Source: Anaerolineaceae bacterium (GTDB lineage: Bacteria > Chloroflexota > Anaerolineae > Aggregatilineales > Phototrophicaceae). Taken from it: DNA of 64,000 bases. A model generated the notes under the pieces. That model searched no databases. It worked only from the letters and a program-made list of their open reading frames with translations, and had not been told where the DNA came from. Below are positions 32,324 through 40,825 of the stretch, in pieces. The stretch spans positions 248,001-312,000 of the forward strand of contig JACKCH010000011.1 of NCBI GenBank assembly GCA_020634115.1, written 5' to 3'. Made by a program: the position numbers and the translations under genes. Numbering within the stretch: position 1 is the stretch's first letter; each line of letters starts with the position of its first letter.

Positions 32324-32755
32324 TCACACCATCCAGGTGTCGTACTTCTCGCCCAATTGCGTCACCAGGGCGCTATCCTGGAACTGTTCCGCAGACAGCC
32401 CCGCCAGTTCCGCCAGGTAGTGGTCGAAGCCGCCCGGTGTGAAGATCGTCAGCAGCTTGCCACCACTGCCGCTGCGTACCTCGTGCCAGACCTGCGGCGG
32501 GATTGTGATCGTCATGCCGGGGCGTGCGCTGACCGTTTCGTCATCAAATATGAACGTCACCTCGCCTTCCAGAACATAGAAAATCTCCGTCATGACCTTA
32601 TGGTAGTGCCGCGCCAGGTGAAACCCCGGTTTCAGAGTATCCTCAACCAGTGTCACCCGCCCGCCGGTCATGTCCAACGGCGTTTTCACGTAAATATGAT
32701 CGTTCGACCAATCGTAGTCCTGGCCTTGCCCGGCGGGGGTGATGTGCTGCTTCAC
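32324..32755 (-). CDS. Cupin-domain protein
   Basis: 143 residues, single cupin barrel. Motif 1 is visible around HLARHYHKVMTEIFYVLEGEVTF with two His and a Glu as metal ligands. Motif 2 is PGMTITIPPQVWHEV with the last His. Single-domain cupins may be isomerases, dioxygenases or ligand-binding proteins; the substrate is unknown. The sequence has no signal peptide. It is transcribed away from a repeat-rich gap and toward the SNase-like gene. Confidence 0.85.
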   Translation of the reverse strand: MKQHITPAGQGQDYDWSNDHIYVKTPLDMTGGRVTLVEDTLKPGFHLARHYHKVMTEIFYVLEGEVTFIFDDETVSARPGMTITIPPQVWHEVRSGSGGKLLTIFTPGGFDHYLAELAGLSAEQFQDSALVTQLGEKYDTWMV

Positions 32756-32830
32756 GGCGTCCTCCCAGTAGACTCATCAACGCGAAAAAGACGGAGGATG
32801 CAGTTTCACAATTAAACCCGGAGAAAAACC

Positions 32831-32856
32831 GGGCGACCCGGTGTGGTCGCTCCTAC
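32831..32856. repeat. GTAGGG-type palindrome (minus orientation)
   Basis: Read on the minus strand it starts GTAGGAGCGACC and ends GGTCGCCC. It is followed by CGAATCGCCCTA and GAGGGA-TTGTAGGG, wording that also precedes the repeat at 46910. Confidence 0.6.
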
Positions 32857-32881
32857 CGAATCGCCCTAAAATGAGGGACTT

Positions 32882-32913
32882 GTAGGGGCGCAATAAATAC
32901 ATTGCGCCCGCAC
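32882..32913. repeat. GTAGGG-type palindrome
   Basis: Starts GTAGGGGCGCAAT; perfect 9-base inner arms GGGCGCAAT / ATTGCGCCC with a 6-base loop. The right end is CGCAC instead of CTAC. Its 3' flank resembles those of the copies at 573 and 4274. Confidence 0.7.
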
Positions 32914-32994
32914 ATTCGGAACACCGTGCTAAATTCTTAAAATGCAGAATCCGTCCCAACAACTTGAATGTAACCCGATCAACGTAACCGGCGG

Positions 32995-33288
32995 CTACTC
33001 GCTGACCACCCCGTAGAACGTGGCGGACATGGTACTCATGTCAATAAAGGACATGAACTTCTGCGATACGTCGCTGGTATCGGAGCGTCCGGCTTTGTGG
33101 GCGGATTCCATATCCGTATAGCGCAGCACCAGCAGCCACTCGCCATCTTCCCCAACCGTTGCTTCGCGGCGCACCAGACCCGGCAGATTCGGGGCAACTT
33201 CCTGCTGAAACCGTTCGTTGAGCGCCCGGAATTCGCTTTCGTTCACGCCGTTATTGAGCCGGAATTTCACGATCTGAATGGTAGCCAT
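32995..33288 (-). CDS. Dimeric alpha/beta-barrel protein (antibiotic-biosynthesis-monooxygenase-like)
   Basis: 97 residues from the ATG at 33288, with AGGAA 7 bases upstream; a GTG eight codons earlier lacks a site. The pattern VKFRLNNGVNESEFRALNERFQQEVAPNLPGLVRREATVGEDGEWLLVLRYTDMESAHKA is that of the ferredoxin-like dimeric alpha/beta-barrel superfamily, such as ABM monooxygenases. It is too short to have a cofactor domain. The function is unknown. It lies just downstream of, and on the same strand as, an AraC regulator (98 bases), which may control it together with the cupin gene. Confidence 0.75.
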   Translation of the reverse strand: MATIQIVKFRLNNGVNESEFRALNERFQQEVAPNLPGLVRREATVGEDGEWLLVLRYTDMESAHKAGRSDTSDVSQKFMSFIDMSTMSATFYGVVSE

Positions 33289-33386
33289 CTGTCTATTCCT
33301 TTCCTGAATCACTGACAGTTTCAGGATACGGAATTTCAGGCGTGGGTAAAAGGTAAATGCCCGCCAAAGGATGGTAAATCTGCGCC

Positions 33387-34289
33387 TTATGCGCTCCAGG
33401 CGACGATTTTCTCACGGAAAGCCAGCGGCGTTTGCTCCGTGTAGCGTTTGAAGAACTTCACCAGATTGGTCGGCTCGTCAAATCCGGTGCGATCCGCGAT
33501 TTCCTTAATCGAGAGGTTGGTATGGATGAGCAGACGCTTGATTTCCAGCACGACGCGCTCATCAATGAAGCGTTTGGCGTTCTGATTCAACGTGGTCTGC
33601 GTGAGCTGGTTGAGCTTTTTGGGGGAATAACCGAGTTTCAGGGCGTAATCCTGCACATTGCGCGTGTGGCTATAGTCGCTTTCGACCTGATCCCGAAACC
33701 GGGTGAAATCCTGGTAGTGCAAGGTGGCGGTGGCGGGCGTTTCATCGTGTTTCAGGCGTTCCGCCAGCAGCAGAATCGTCCGCAGCAGGTTGCGGTAAAT
33801 GTCATCTTTGAATGTATCCTGCCCCGGCTGGTCAAACTCAGTCTTGAGTTCCTCGAAAAGGGTCAGAAAACGCCGGTAAGCCACAGCATCCAGCGCCAGT
33901 GTCGGGGAGCGCAGCGCGTAGTCAAAAATGCGGTAGCGCGTCACGACTTCCCAATCCTGGGCGTTCTTATACAGGAACTCTTTCGAGAACGCCAACACCA
34001 ACGCCTCATTTTCCGGGCGGATTTCCCACTGATGCACCTGGTTTTCCGCCACGAACAGCAGCGTTTGTTCCCGGTAGGCGTGCGACTGGAAATCTACAAA
34101 GTGCTGTCCCCGGCCTTTGGTAAACAGCGCGATCATGAAGGAATGCAGGCGCTGCGGCGTATCCATCGGGTAACGCTGATGCGCAAACAGCGTTTGCAGC
34201 GGCAGAATCATGCACTCAATTGGCTGCTGCGGCTGGGGGAAGGGGCGAACCTCTAAAATGTCCTCTGGCATCAATCCCTGCTTCTCCAC
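33387..34289 (-). CDS. AraC family transcriptional regulator
   Basis: 300 residues (GTG start; an ATG six codons in, with AGGG just upstream, is an equally good start). N-terminal cupin-like ligand domain (FVDFQSHAYREQTLLFVAENQVHQWEI) and C-terminal double helix-turn-helix: NVQDYALKLGYSPKKLNQLTQ (first) and SIKEIADRTGFDEPTNLVKFFKRYTEQTPLAFRE (second, with the family's FFKRYTEQTP signature). It probably binds a small molecule and regulates neighbouring minus-strand genes, the monooxygenase-like and cupin genes. The upstream SDR gene ends 22 bases before it, so it may also be read through from that operon. Confidence 0.92.
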   Translation of the reverse strand: MEKQGLMPEDILEVRPFPQPQQPIECMILPLQTLFAHQRYPMDTPQRLHSFMIALFTKGRGQHFVDFQSHAYREQTLLFVAENQVHQWEIRPENEALVLAFSKEFLYKNAQDWEVVTRYRIFDYALRSPTLALDAVAYRRFLTLFEELKTEFDQPGQDTFKDDIYRNLLRTILLLAERLKHDETPATATLHYQDFTRFRDQVESDYSHTRNVQDYALKLGYSPKKLNQLTQTTLNQNAKRFIDERVVLEIKRLLIHTNLSIKEIADRTGFDEPTNLVKFFKRYTEQTPLAFREKIVAWSA

Positions 34290-34311
34290 ATCCTGTCCGC
34301 GCGTTGGCTGT

Positions 34312-35178
34312 CTATTTTAGCAATCCCTCTTTTTCCAGGAAGGCGTCTACCGCTTCCTGCCAGGGGCGCAGCGTCACGCCGATATGCCGCCCGGCCAGGT
34401 TCGCAAGGCTGGCGTAGACCGGCGGCGTCGAGAGCCGCTGCCACTCCTGCCCGGCAATCGGTTCGGCTGGGACATCAGCGTACCCGGCCTTATCCAGGAA
34501 GTAGCGGGCGAAGGCATAGCGTGAACACGCCCCTTCATTCGTCAGGTGGTAGATGCCGTAGCGCCCGGTTTCGATCAGCCGTGCCAGCGCGTCTACCAGA
34601 TCATCGTTATACGTGGGATTGGCGACCTCGTTGGCGACCACCCGCAGCCGTTTACCTGCCGCTGCCGCCCCCAGGATCGCCTGGATGAAGTTTTTACCGC
34701 CGTGCGCGAAGACCCAGGCGGTACGGACGATGTAATGCCGGGGGTTGATGTCCACCAGCGCCCGCTCGCCCACCCATTTGCTGTAACCGTAAGGGTTAAT
34801 CGGGCGGGTCGCGTCGTATTCCCGGTAGGGCTGGCTGGATGTCCCGTCGAAAACCTCGTTGCTGCTGATATACAGCATGGCCGCGTTCGCCGCCGCTGCC
34901 CCCAGCGCAATATGCTGCGTGCCGAAGCCATTCACCAGTACGGCGCGTTCCGGGTCGCGGGCGCAGCCGTCCACATCCGTCCAGGCGGCGGGGTGCATCA
35001 CGAGGTCTGGTTGGTGGGCGGTGATGAAGTCCCGCGTGGCGGCGAAATCGGTAATATCCAGCGTCTCTACCTGGTCGCCCACGATGTCCACGCCAACGAC
35101 CTCATGCCCGCGTTCCCGCAGCACCTGTACTAAAAGACTGCCCATCCGTCCTGCCGCGCCGGTCACGATAATTCGCAT
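34312..35178 (-). CDS. dTDP-4-dehydrorhamnose reductase-like SDR (RfbD family)
   Basis: 288 residues from the ATG at 35178, which shares its A with the upstream gene's TGA stop; translational coupling decides the start over a frame five codons longer. GAAGRMGSLL is the nucleotide loop, followed by ALDI-like VETLDITDF, HPAAWTDVDGCARDPERAVLVNGFGTQHIA, YISSNEVFDG and the catalytic YGYSKWVGE (Tyr, Lys). RfbD makes dTDP-L-rhamnose for cell-surface polysaccharide. No rfbA, rfbB or rfbC gene is adjacent, and some RfbD-like proteins have other roles, so the exact reaction is open. Confidence 0.85.
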   Translation of the reverse strand: MRIIVTGAAGRMGSLLVQVLRERGHEVVGVDIVGDQVETLDITDFAATRDFITAHQPDLVMHPAAWTDVDGCARDPERAVLVNGFGTQHIALGAAAANAAMLYISSNEVFDGTSSQPYREYDATRPINPYGYSKWVGERALVDINPRHYIVRTAWVFAHGGKNFIQAILGAAAAGKRLRVVANEVANPTYNDDLVDALARLIETGRYGIYHLTNEGACSRYAFARYFLDKAGYADVPAEPIAGQEWQRLSTPPVYASLANLAGRHIGVTLRPWQEAVDAFLEKEGLLK

Positions 35179-35549
35179 CAGTGTTCGCTCCAATAGTCAA
35201 AAACCGCCTGTAAATCCGCCCCCCAGATCGCCTCGGCATCGGCGGGTGTTTCCTCGCCGGGGAGAGTCCCAGGGAGGCGGAAATAGCCTGCCCCCGGTAT
35301 ACCGGTCTGCTTAGTGACCACCACCGCCGGCAGTACCGGGCGTCCGGCTTCATACTCCATACGCCCAATGTCATCCAGCAGCCGCACCATCGTATTCGAG
35401 TGGTAGTGGATGCGGGCGGTCTGCATCATGGTACACAGTTCGGCATAGGTGATCGTCTGTCGCAGCCGCGCCTGTTCAATCAGGATTGCCCGCGCTTCGG
35501 CCACCACATCTGACCAGCGGACATCAGTTAATCGGGGTTTCGTTGTCAT
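35178..35549 (-). CDS. Conserved protein of unknown function
   Basis: 123 residues. Mostly helical N-terminus (VVAEARAILIEQARLRQTITYAELCTMM), then GRPVLPAVVVTKQTGIPGAGYFRLPG. A phrase of the form PxLxAxVVxKxTGxPGxGFF is shared by a widespread group of small bacterial proteins that I recognise only by this pattern and cannot name. The C-terminus is short and acidic. Its stop overlaps the SDR start by one base, so both are read from one mRNA. A link to surface sugars or to DNA processing is equally possible. Confidence 0.7.
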   Translation of the reverse strand: MTTKPRLTDVRWSDVVAEARAILIEQARLRQTITYAELCTMMQTARIHYHSNTMVRLLDDIGRMEYEAGRPVLPAVVVTKQTGIPGAGYFRLPGTLPGEETPADAEAIWGADLQAVFDYWSEH

Positions 35550-35867
35550 GGCTTGATTCTACAACAGGAACGGGATTTCACAACCGCCCAACGCGACCTG
35601 ACACCGGTTTTTAGCCGCGTGACAGGTCGTGACTCTATCCTTGCAATAGAGTTCTATCCGAAAATTTGCGCCGTCTTAACCCAACGAATTGATGGGCAAT
35701 GGATAGGGCAGGCCCTGTCCCTACCAATACCAGTTACCGAAACGCTATTCCTGGTATCTGTCGCAAACCATGAGAATGTTACGGATAGAGCATAAACCCG
35801 AATAATTGCTCAGGTTGCCTGTCGTGCGGTGTGACTACCAGCAGGCAAACCAGATTAAGGTAATAAC
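35550..35867. other. Intergenic region between divergent genes
   Basis: Contains a weak inverted repeat CGACCTG...CAGGTCG (35594-35629) and a palindrome-family remnant at 35703-35724. An 80-codon open frame that covers both is not credible as a gene. Promoters for both divergent genes should lie here but no clear boxes are seen. Confidence 0.5.
35703..35724. repeat. GTAGGG-family remnant
   Basis: Read on the minus strand: GTAGGGACAG, GGC, CTGCCCTA. Arms pair with one base missing on one side. Confidence 0.5.
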
Positions 35868-37478
35868 ATGGCGATAGCTCAACCCACCCGTAAGTGGACT
35901 AATGAACGCTGGGATTACAGTATCAGCCTCATTAAACAGTATCATCTCATCATCATTCTGGTGGTGGCTGTGCTGATCCGCTTACCGTTAGTGCCAACGC
36001 CGCTGACCTATAGCCTGACCGATACATGGCGACAGGCTGATACGGCTTCAATTGCACATAACCTCAATCACGGTGGTCGGTTCAACGTGTTCTATCCCCA
36101 GGTGGATTGGGGCGGAAGCAGTCCTGGTTATGTGGAAGCAGAGTTTCAGCTTTACACCTTGATCGTTGCCGTCCTCTACCGGCTCTTTGGGGAGCATATC
36201 ATTATCGGGCGGCTGGTTTCGCTGGCCTTCACCATACCCACCCTGGCGATTTTTTACGGATTGGCACGCCACTTATTCAACCAGCGGGTCGCATCCTGGG
36301 CACTGCTGGCATTCGCAGTGTCTCCGCTGAGCATCCGTTACAGTGTCGCGTTTATGCCGGAAGCAACGGTGCTTTTCTTCTATATGGCAGCGCTGTACAG
36401 TTTTCACCGCTGGCTGGATGAACCGTCCTCCCGCTGGTTCTGGCTCATGTCTATCACAACGGCGTTGGCGGTGCTGGTCAAACCCACGTCCATCCATATC
36501 GGGCTGATATTTGCGCTGCTCCTGTTCATGCGCTACCGGCTGCGCTTTATAAGAATGTGGCGTCTGTGGGTATTCGCCGCCATCGTGCTTGTGCCGACGG
36601 TGTTGTACTACCTGCACGCCTATAACCTGTATGTGACGTACGGCAACACCTTTGGCCTGCTGGCAGGCGGAGATACCAAATTTGCCGGTATCAGCACACT
36701 GCTTTCGCCCACGTTCTACCTGCGCATAGTGGGTCTTGATGTCGTCTGGATACTCGCCATCGGCGGTATCGTCCCGGTATTGATCGGCGCTGTAATCCTC
36801 AGAAAACAACCCGCTAAGTGGTTAATGATTATCGCCGGAACCACTCTGCTGGCGTATTACATGCTGGTATCGCGCTACGCACAGGAAGAATGGGGCATTC
36901 AGTATCACGTTTATACCATCCCGTACCTGATGCTGCTGGTTGGCCTGGGGATGGACTGGCTGTGGGAGCGCGGTCAGGCGCAGCCCGAACGTTCCAGGTG
37001 GCGAATTGCGCCGGCCCACCTGGCAAGCGCCGTCATCATTGTGTTTTCGGTGGGCATCATGGGCTGGATTTACAAAGCCGCGCTGTTCGTCCCTGATTCG
37101 GGTTCCACAACGATTCTGAACTGCGCGACGACGGCCATCCAACTCATTCCACCGAGGACAACCGTGATCGTCAGTGTGACTTCTCCAGCCTACGAGAACA
37201 CCCTGCCCAACAATTACCAGGATCCACGCTTCTTCTTCTACGCGCATCTTTATGGGTGGGCGCTACCTTCGGACGTATACGACCCAGCCATCCTGGAACA
37301 GGATTATGCACAAGGGGCTCAATACCTCATCATGTATGACCGGCAGGTCTATGTGGATCATCCCGAATTGATCGCCTATCTGGACACTCATGCTGAACAG
37401 ATTGGGCCGGGTATCGAGGCAGACTGCGCCATTTACCAACTCCAGACTTCTTCAGGTTCAGAATCTGAGCCTGGGTAG
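35868..37478 (+). CDS. GT39-type membrane glycosyltransferase
   Basis: 536 residues with about ten hydrophobic segments from residue 26 to about 400 and a hydrophilic C-terminal domain of some 120 residues. The first extracytoplasmic loop holds TYSLTDTWRQADTASIAHN, whose DTWRQADTA resembles the acidic loop of dolichyl-phosphate-mannose/ArnT-like (GT39/GT83) transferases, which use lipid-linked sugars outside the membrane. It would add a sugar to a surface molecule. It heads a plus-strand series with three UDP-diacetamido-sugar genes (58 bases to the next), so it may use their product. Confidence 0.8.
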   Translation: MAIAQPTRKWTNERWDYSISLIKQYHLIIILVVAVLIRLPLVPTPLTYSLTDTWRQADTASIAHNLNHGGRFNVFYPQVDWGGSSPGYVEAEFQLYTLIVAVLYRLFGEHIIIGRLVSLAFTIPTLAIFYGLARHLFNQRVASWALLAFAVSPLSIRYSVAFMPEATVLFFYMAALYSFHRWLDEPSSRWFWLMSITTALAVLVKPTSIHIGLIFALLLFMRYRLRFIRMWRLWVFAAIVLVPTVLYYLHAYNLYVTYGNTFGLLAGGDTKFAGISTLLSPTFYLRIVGLDVVWILAIGGIVPVLIGAVILRKQPAKWLMIIAGTTLLAYYMLVSRYAQEEWGIQYHVYTIPYLMLLVGLGMDWLWERGQAQPERSRWRIAPAHLASAVIIVFSVGIMGWIYKAALFVPDSGSTTILNCATTAIQLIPPRTTVIVSVTSPAYENTLPNNYQDPRFFFYAHLYGWALPSDVYDPAILEQDYAQGAQYLIMYDRQVYVDHPELIAYLDTHAEQIGPGIEADCAIYQLQTSSGSESEPG

Positions 37479-37536
37479 TACAATAACAAAGTACATTGCG
37501 CGATTATAGACGCACTGTGAGGTCAACAAAACAGCG

Positions 37537-38070
37537 ATGTTCATTCACCCCAGCGCCGACGTTGAGGACGGCGCACAAATCGGAGAAAACACGAAAGTCT
37601 GGCACCTGTGCCACATCCGCCGGGATGCCCATATCGGGCGGGATTGTGTCCTCGGACGCGGCGTGTTTGTCGATGCCGGTGTTCAGATCGGGAACGCGGT
37701 CAAAATCCAGAATTACGTGTCAGTCTTTCATGGCGTCACCATCGAGGACGGCGTGTTCGTCGGGCCGCATGTCTGCTTCACCAACGACCTGTTCCCGCGA
37801 GCCGTCAACCCGGATATGTCGCTCAAAGCAGCAGATGATTGGGTAATGACTGAAACTCGCATCAAAGCCGGGGCGGCGATTGGTGCCAACAGCACCCTTG
37901 TCTGTGGCATCACCGTCGGGCGCTGGGCGATGATCGGTTCCGGCAGTGTCGTCACCAAAGATGTGCCGGATTACGCCCTGGTGGTCGGCAACCCGGCGCG
38001 AATTATCGGTTATGTCACGGCGTCCGGCCAGCGTGTCGCCACGCAGGAAGCGGCGATGGCGGCAGATTGA
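37537..38070 (+). CDS. Left-handed beta-helix N-acetyltransferase (WbpD/WlbB-like)
   Basis: 177 residues of hexapeptide repeats (VFIHPSADVEDGAQIGENTKVWHLCHIRRDAHIGRDCVLGRG pattern) forming a left-handed beta helix; the domain uses acetyl-CoA. FHGVTIEDGVFVGPHVCFTNDLFPRA and the C-terminal VGNPARIIGYV are typical of UDP-3-amino-2-acetamido-sugar N-acetyltransferases. It would acetylate the 3-amino group to give a UDP-2,3-diacetamido sugar for surface glycans. The aminotransferase and dehydrogenase that make its substrate follow after a palindromic repeat. Confidence 0.9.
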   Translation: MFIHPSADVEDGAQIGENTKVWHLCHIRRDAHIGRDCVLGRGVFVDAGVQIGNAVKIQNYVSVFHGVTIEDGVFVGPHVCFTNDLFPRAVNPDMSLKAADDWVMTETRIKAGAAIGANSTLVCGITVGRWAMIGSGSVVTKDVPDYALVVGNPARIIGYVTASGQRVATQEAAMAAD

Positions 38071-38158
38071 GCCTATCGGTGTATGAGGGCAGTGTATATA
38101 GGTATTGGCATCAGAATAAGGAACAATAATCCAGTTTGGGCGGTTGGCAAGGTAAGTT

Positions 38159-38186
38159 GTAGGGGCATGATATATCATGCCCCTAC
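38159..38186. repeat. GTAGGG-type palindrome, perfect 28-base copy
   Basis: Two perfect 14-base arms with no loop (GTAGGGGCATGATA and its complement). It lies in the 250-base gap between the acetyltransferase and aminotransferase genes of one pathway. Confidence 0.88.
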
Positions 38187-38320
38187 CCTAAAAACCATCA
38201 CAATGGCACAGGCTGACCTGAACCGGATGCGTAACACTGACGCCATATCCAAGACGCTACCCGAATTCTGTACCACGCATTTCAAGCATTCCAAAGGGGA
38301 AATTAGAGGTCTCACACACT

Positions 38321-39403
38321 ATGCAAATTCCTATCGCAAAACCGTTTATCGGGGAAGAAGAAAAACAGGCCGTTGTCCAGGTGTTGAGCAGCGGTCAACT
38401 GTCACAGGGGCCGAAAGTGGCCGAGTTCGAGAAAGCCTTCGCCGCCGAGCATGGTGCGAAGCACGGGGTCGCCACCAGCAACGGCACCACCGCGCTGATG
38501 GCCGCGATTATGGCGCACGGTATCGGGCCGGGCGACGAGGTCATTATCCCATCGTTCAGCTTTTTTGCGACGGCGTCGTGCGTACTGAGCGTCGGGGCGC
38601 GTCCGGTGTTCGCGGATATTGACCCGAACACGTTCAACTTGTCGCCGGAAGCCGCCGAAGCTGCCATCACGCCCAAAACGAAGGCGATCATGCCGGTGCA
38701 TCTGTACGGCCAACCGGCGGACATGCCGCGCTTCGAGGCCATCTGCCAGAAGCACGGGCTGATCCTGCTGGAGGACGCGGCGCAAGGACATCTGTCGCAC
38801 ATTAATGGTCGGCATGTGGGGACGTGGGGGACGGCGGGTTTCAGCTTCTACCCCACCAAGAACATGACGACCACCGAGGGCGGCATGGTGCTGACCAACG
38901 ACGACGAAATCGCCCGCAAACTGCGGATGATCCGCGCCCAGGGCATGAACACCCAGTATTACCATGAAGTGGTGGGCTATAACTTTCGTATGACCGATAT
39001 GGCGGCGGCGGTGGGGCTAGTGCAGCTTGGCCGTCTGGCGGACTGGACGGAAAAACGGCAGGCGAACGCGGCCTACTATGACGAACTGCTCAAGAGCGTC
39101 CGAGCGCCGCAGGTGAAACCGGGACACACCCATGTTTACCACCAGTACACGGTACGCGTGCCAGACGGTGTAGATCGGGATGCGGTTGCCAAGCGGTTGA
39201 ACGAGCGCGGCATCGGTGTGCGCGTGTATTACCCGCTGCCGATTCACCGCCAGCCGGTGTTCCAGCAAATGGGCGGCTATGAAAACCTGCACCTGCCGGA
39301 AACCGAGAAAGCCACATCCCAGGTGTTCAGCCTGCCGGTCTATCCGTTCCTGACCGAAGAAGAACGCGCCTACGTGGTGCAGGAGGTCAACGCCGCATGT
39401 TAA
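38321..39403 (+). CDS. DegT/DnrJ/EryC1-type aminotransferase (WbpE-like)
   Basis: 360 residues, PLP-dependent sugar aminotransferase fold. IPIAKPFIGEEEKQAVVQVLSSGQLSQGPKVAEFE is the family's N-terminus. TSNGTTALMAA holds the phosphate-binding turn, and EDAAQGHLS the Asp that contacts the pyridine nitrogen. SFYPTKNMTTTEGG carries the PLP-binding Lys. The C-terminus has VRVYYPLPIHRQPVFQ. It would transaminate a UDP-3-keto sugar, forming the 3-amino sugar used by the neighbouring acetyltransferase. Its end overlaps the dehydrogenase start by 7 bases. Confidence 0.93.
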   Translation: MQIPIAKPFIGEEEKQAVVQVLSSGQLSQGPKVAEFEKAFAAEHGAKHGVATSNGTTALMAAIMAHGIGPGDEVIIPSFSFFATASCVLSVGARPVFADIDPNTFNLSPEAAEAAITPKTKAIMPVHLYGQPADMPRFEAICQKHGLILLEDAAQGHLSHINGRHVGTWGTAGFSFYPTKNMTTTEGGMVLTNDDEIARKLRMIRAQGMNTQYYHEVVGYNFRMTDMAAAVGLVQLGRLADWTEKRQANAAYYDELLKSVRAPQVKPGHTHVYHQYTVRVPDGVDRDAVAKRLNERGIGVRVYYPLPIHRQPVFQQMGGYENLHLPETEKATSQVFSLPVYPFLTEEERAYVVQEVNAAC

Positions 39404-40395
39404 AAGCAGCCGTCATTGGTGTAGGAAGCATGGGGCGCAACCATGCGCGCGTGTACCGCGAGCTGGATGGCGTCGAACTGGTAGGTGTGAGCGACAACAA
39501 CAAGGAAACCGCCGCCAAAATCGGCGCGACCTACGCTGTACCACACGATACCGACTATCTGAAGATGATCGACGAGTGCAAGCCCGACCTGGTGACGCTG
39601 GCCGTGCCGACGGTGCTGCACTACGAGATGGGCATGGAACTGATCGAGCGCGGCGTGCATGTGCTGATCGAAAAACCGATTGCCAGCACAATCGAGGAAG
39701 GTGAGAAACTGGTCGAACTGGCGGCGAAGAAGGGCGTCATCCTGGGAGTAGGGCATATCGAACGCTTCAACCCGGCGGTGATGGAACTGCGCCGCCGGAT
39801 GCGTGAAGGCATGGCCGGGCGCGTCTACCAACTGCACGCCCAGCGTCTCAGCCCGTATCCATCCCGTATCCGCGATGCCGGGGTGGTGATTGACCTCGCC
39901 TCGCACGATATTGACCTGATGCGCTACCTGATGGATGAACCGGTGGCCCGCGTGTTCGGGGAGACGCTGCAAAGTATCAACTCAGACCGTGAAGATATGT
40001 TTAACGGGCTGATGCGCTTCCAGAGCGGTGTGGTGGGCGTGCTGAACGTGAACTGGATCACCCCCACCAAAATCCGCCGCCTGACCGTGACCGGGGCACG
40101 GGGGATGTTCACTTGTGACTTGCTTTCGCAGGAGTTGTTCTTCTACGAGAACGAAACCGCCCCCAGCCAGTGGGACACCCTAAGCGTGCTGCGCGGCGTG
40201 AGCGAGGGGAATATCCTGGGGATTCGCATTCAGCGGCACGAACCCCTGGCGGCGGAGCTGGCCGACTTTGTGAAGGCGGTGCGGGAAGGCACACAGCCCA
40301 CCGTGACCGGGCAGGACGGCCTGGAGACGCTACATATCGCGCTGGACTTCGTGCGCTCCGGGCAGGTGCTGGAGCCGATTCAGGAAGGCGCATAG
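39397..40395 (+). CDS. Gfo/Idh/MocA-type UDP-sugar 3-dehydrogenase (WbpB/WlbA-like)
   Basis: 332 residues. Rossmann nucleotide loop VIGVGSMGRNHARVY, catalytic EKPIA (Lys of the Glu-Lys-Pro motif), GVGHIERFNPAV, and VVIDLASHDIDLMRYL with the conserved Asp and His. WbpB-type enzymes oxidise C3 of UDP-GlcNAc uronic acid; with WbpE and WbpD they yield UDP-2,3-diacetamido sugars for O-antigen-like surface glycans. The 7-base overlap with the aminotransferase shows close coupling. A strong terminator follows at 40445. Confidence 0.92.
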   Translation: MLKAAVIGVGSMGRNHARVYRELDGVELVGVSDNNKETAAKIGATYAVPHDTDYLKMIDECKPDLVTLAVPTVLHYEMGMELIERGVHVLIEKPIASTIEEGEKLVELAAKKGVILGVGHIERFNPAVMELRRRMREGMAGRVYQLHAQRLSPYPSRIRDAGVVIDLASHDIDLMRYLMDEPVARVFGETLQSINSDREDMFNGLMRFQSGVVGVLNVNWITPTKIRRLTVTGARGMFTCDLLSQELFFYENETAPSQWDTLSVLRGVSEGNILGIRIQRHEPLAAELADFVKAVREGTQPTVTGQDGLETLHIALDFVRSGQVLEPIQEGA

Positions 40396-40396
40396 C

Positions 40397-40420
40397 GTAG
40401 GGGCGAGGCTTGCCTCGTCC
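40397..40420. repeat. GTAGGG-type palindrome
   Basis: GTAGGGGCGAGGC, TT, GCCTCGTCC; inner arms pair 8 of 9. It begins two bases after the dehydrogenase stop and precedes the true terminator. Confidence 0.65.
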
Positions 40421-40444
40421 ACTTTCCTTACAACACCTACCTTG

Positions 40445-40478
40445 CGGGCGAGGGGACTACCTCTCGCCCGTTTTTTTT
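40445..40478 (+). terminator. Rho-independent terminator of the sugar cluster
   Basis: Perfect 8-base arms CGGGCGAG / CTCGCCCG, 10-base loop, then eight T. It ends the transcript of the surface-sugar genes. Confidence 0.92.
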
Positions 40479-40558
40479 GTGTGATTTGCAGAAGTATCAT
40501 CCCACAGGCCGAATAGAGGAGATAGAGACTGATCGGATTTCCACTATCCGAGGCAAAC

Positions 40559-40825
40559 CTACACCGCTGAATACGTCCCTATCGGGATGGGAGGGGAAAT
40601 CGGGCGGGGCGGGAAGAACAACGTCCCGTAGATATACAGCAGGAACGCGATGAGCGTCAGCAGAATCAGCAGCGTGAAGATCAACCGCCGCGCCGTCCAG
40701 TAGCGAGTCGGCGGCGGCGCCTCCTCTGGTGGTTCGCCATTTTCAACCGGCGGCCAGACCAGGATCGGATCACTCAGGATGTCCAGGTCTGGCGTTTCGT
40801 TCGTGTTCGTCAGGTTGTGCCTCAC
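40559..40825 (-). CDS. Small single-helix membrane protein
   Basis: 88 residues: an acidic, Pro-rich cytoplasmic-looking N-terminus (about 1-42), one membrane helix (about 47-68, LIFTLLILLTLIAFLLYIYGTLF) and a Pro-rich tail. No family recognised. The gene overlaps the TPR gene by 4 bases (ATGA), so the two are translated together and the small protein may work with the TPR protein at the membrane. Confidence 0.7.
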   Translation of the reverse strand: MRHNLTNTNETPDLDILSDPILVWPPVENGEPPEEAPPPTRYWTARRLIFTLLILLTLIAFLLYIYGTLFFPPRPISPPIPIGTYSAV

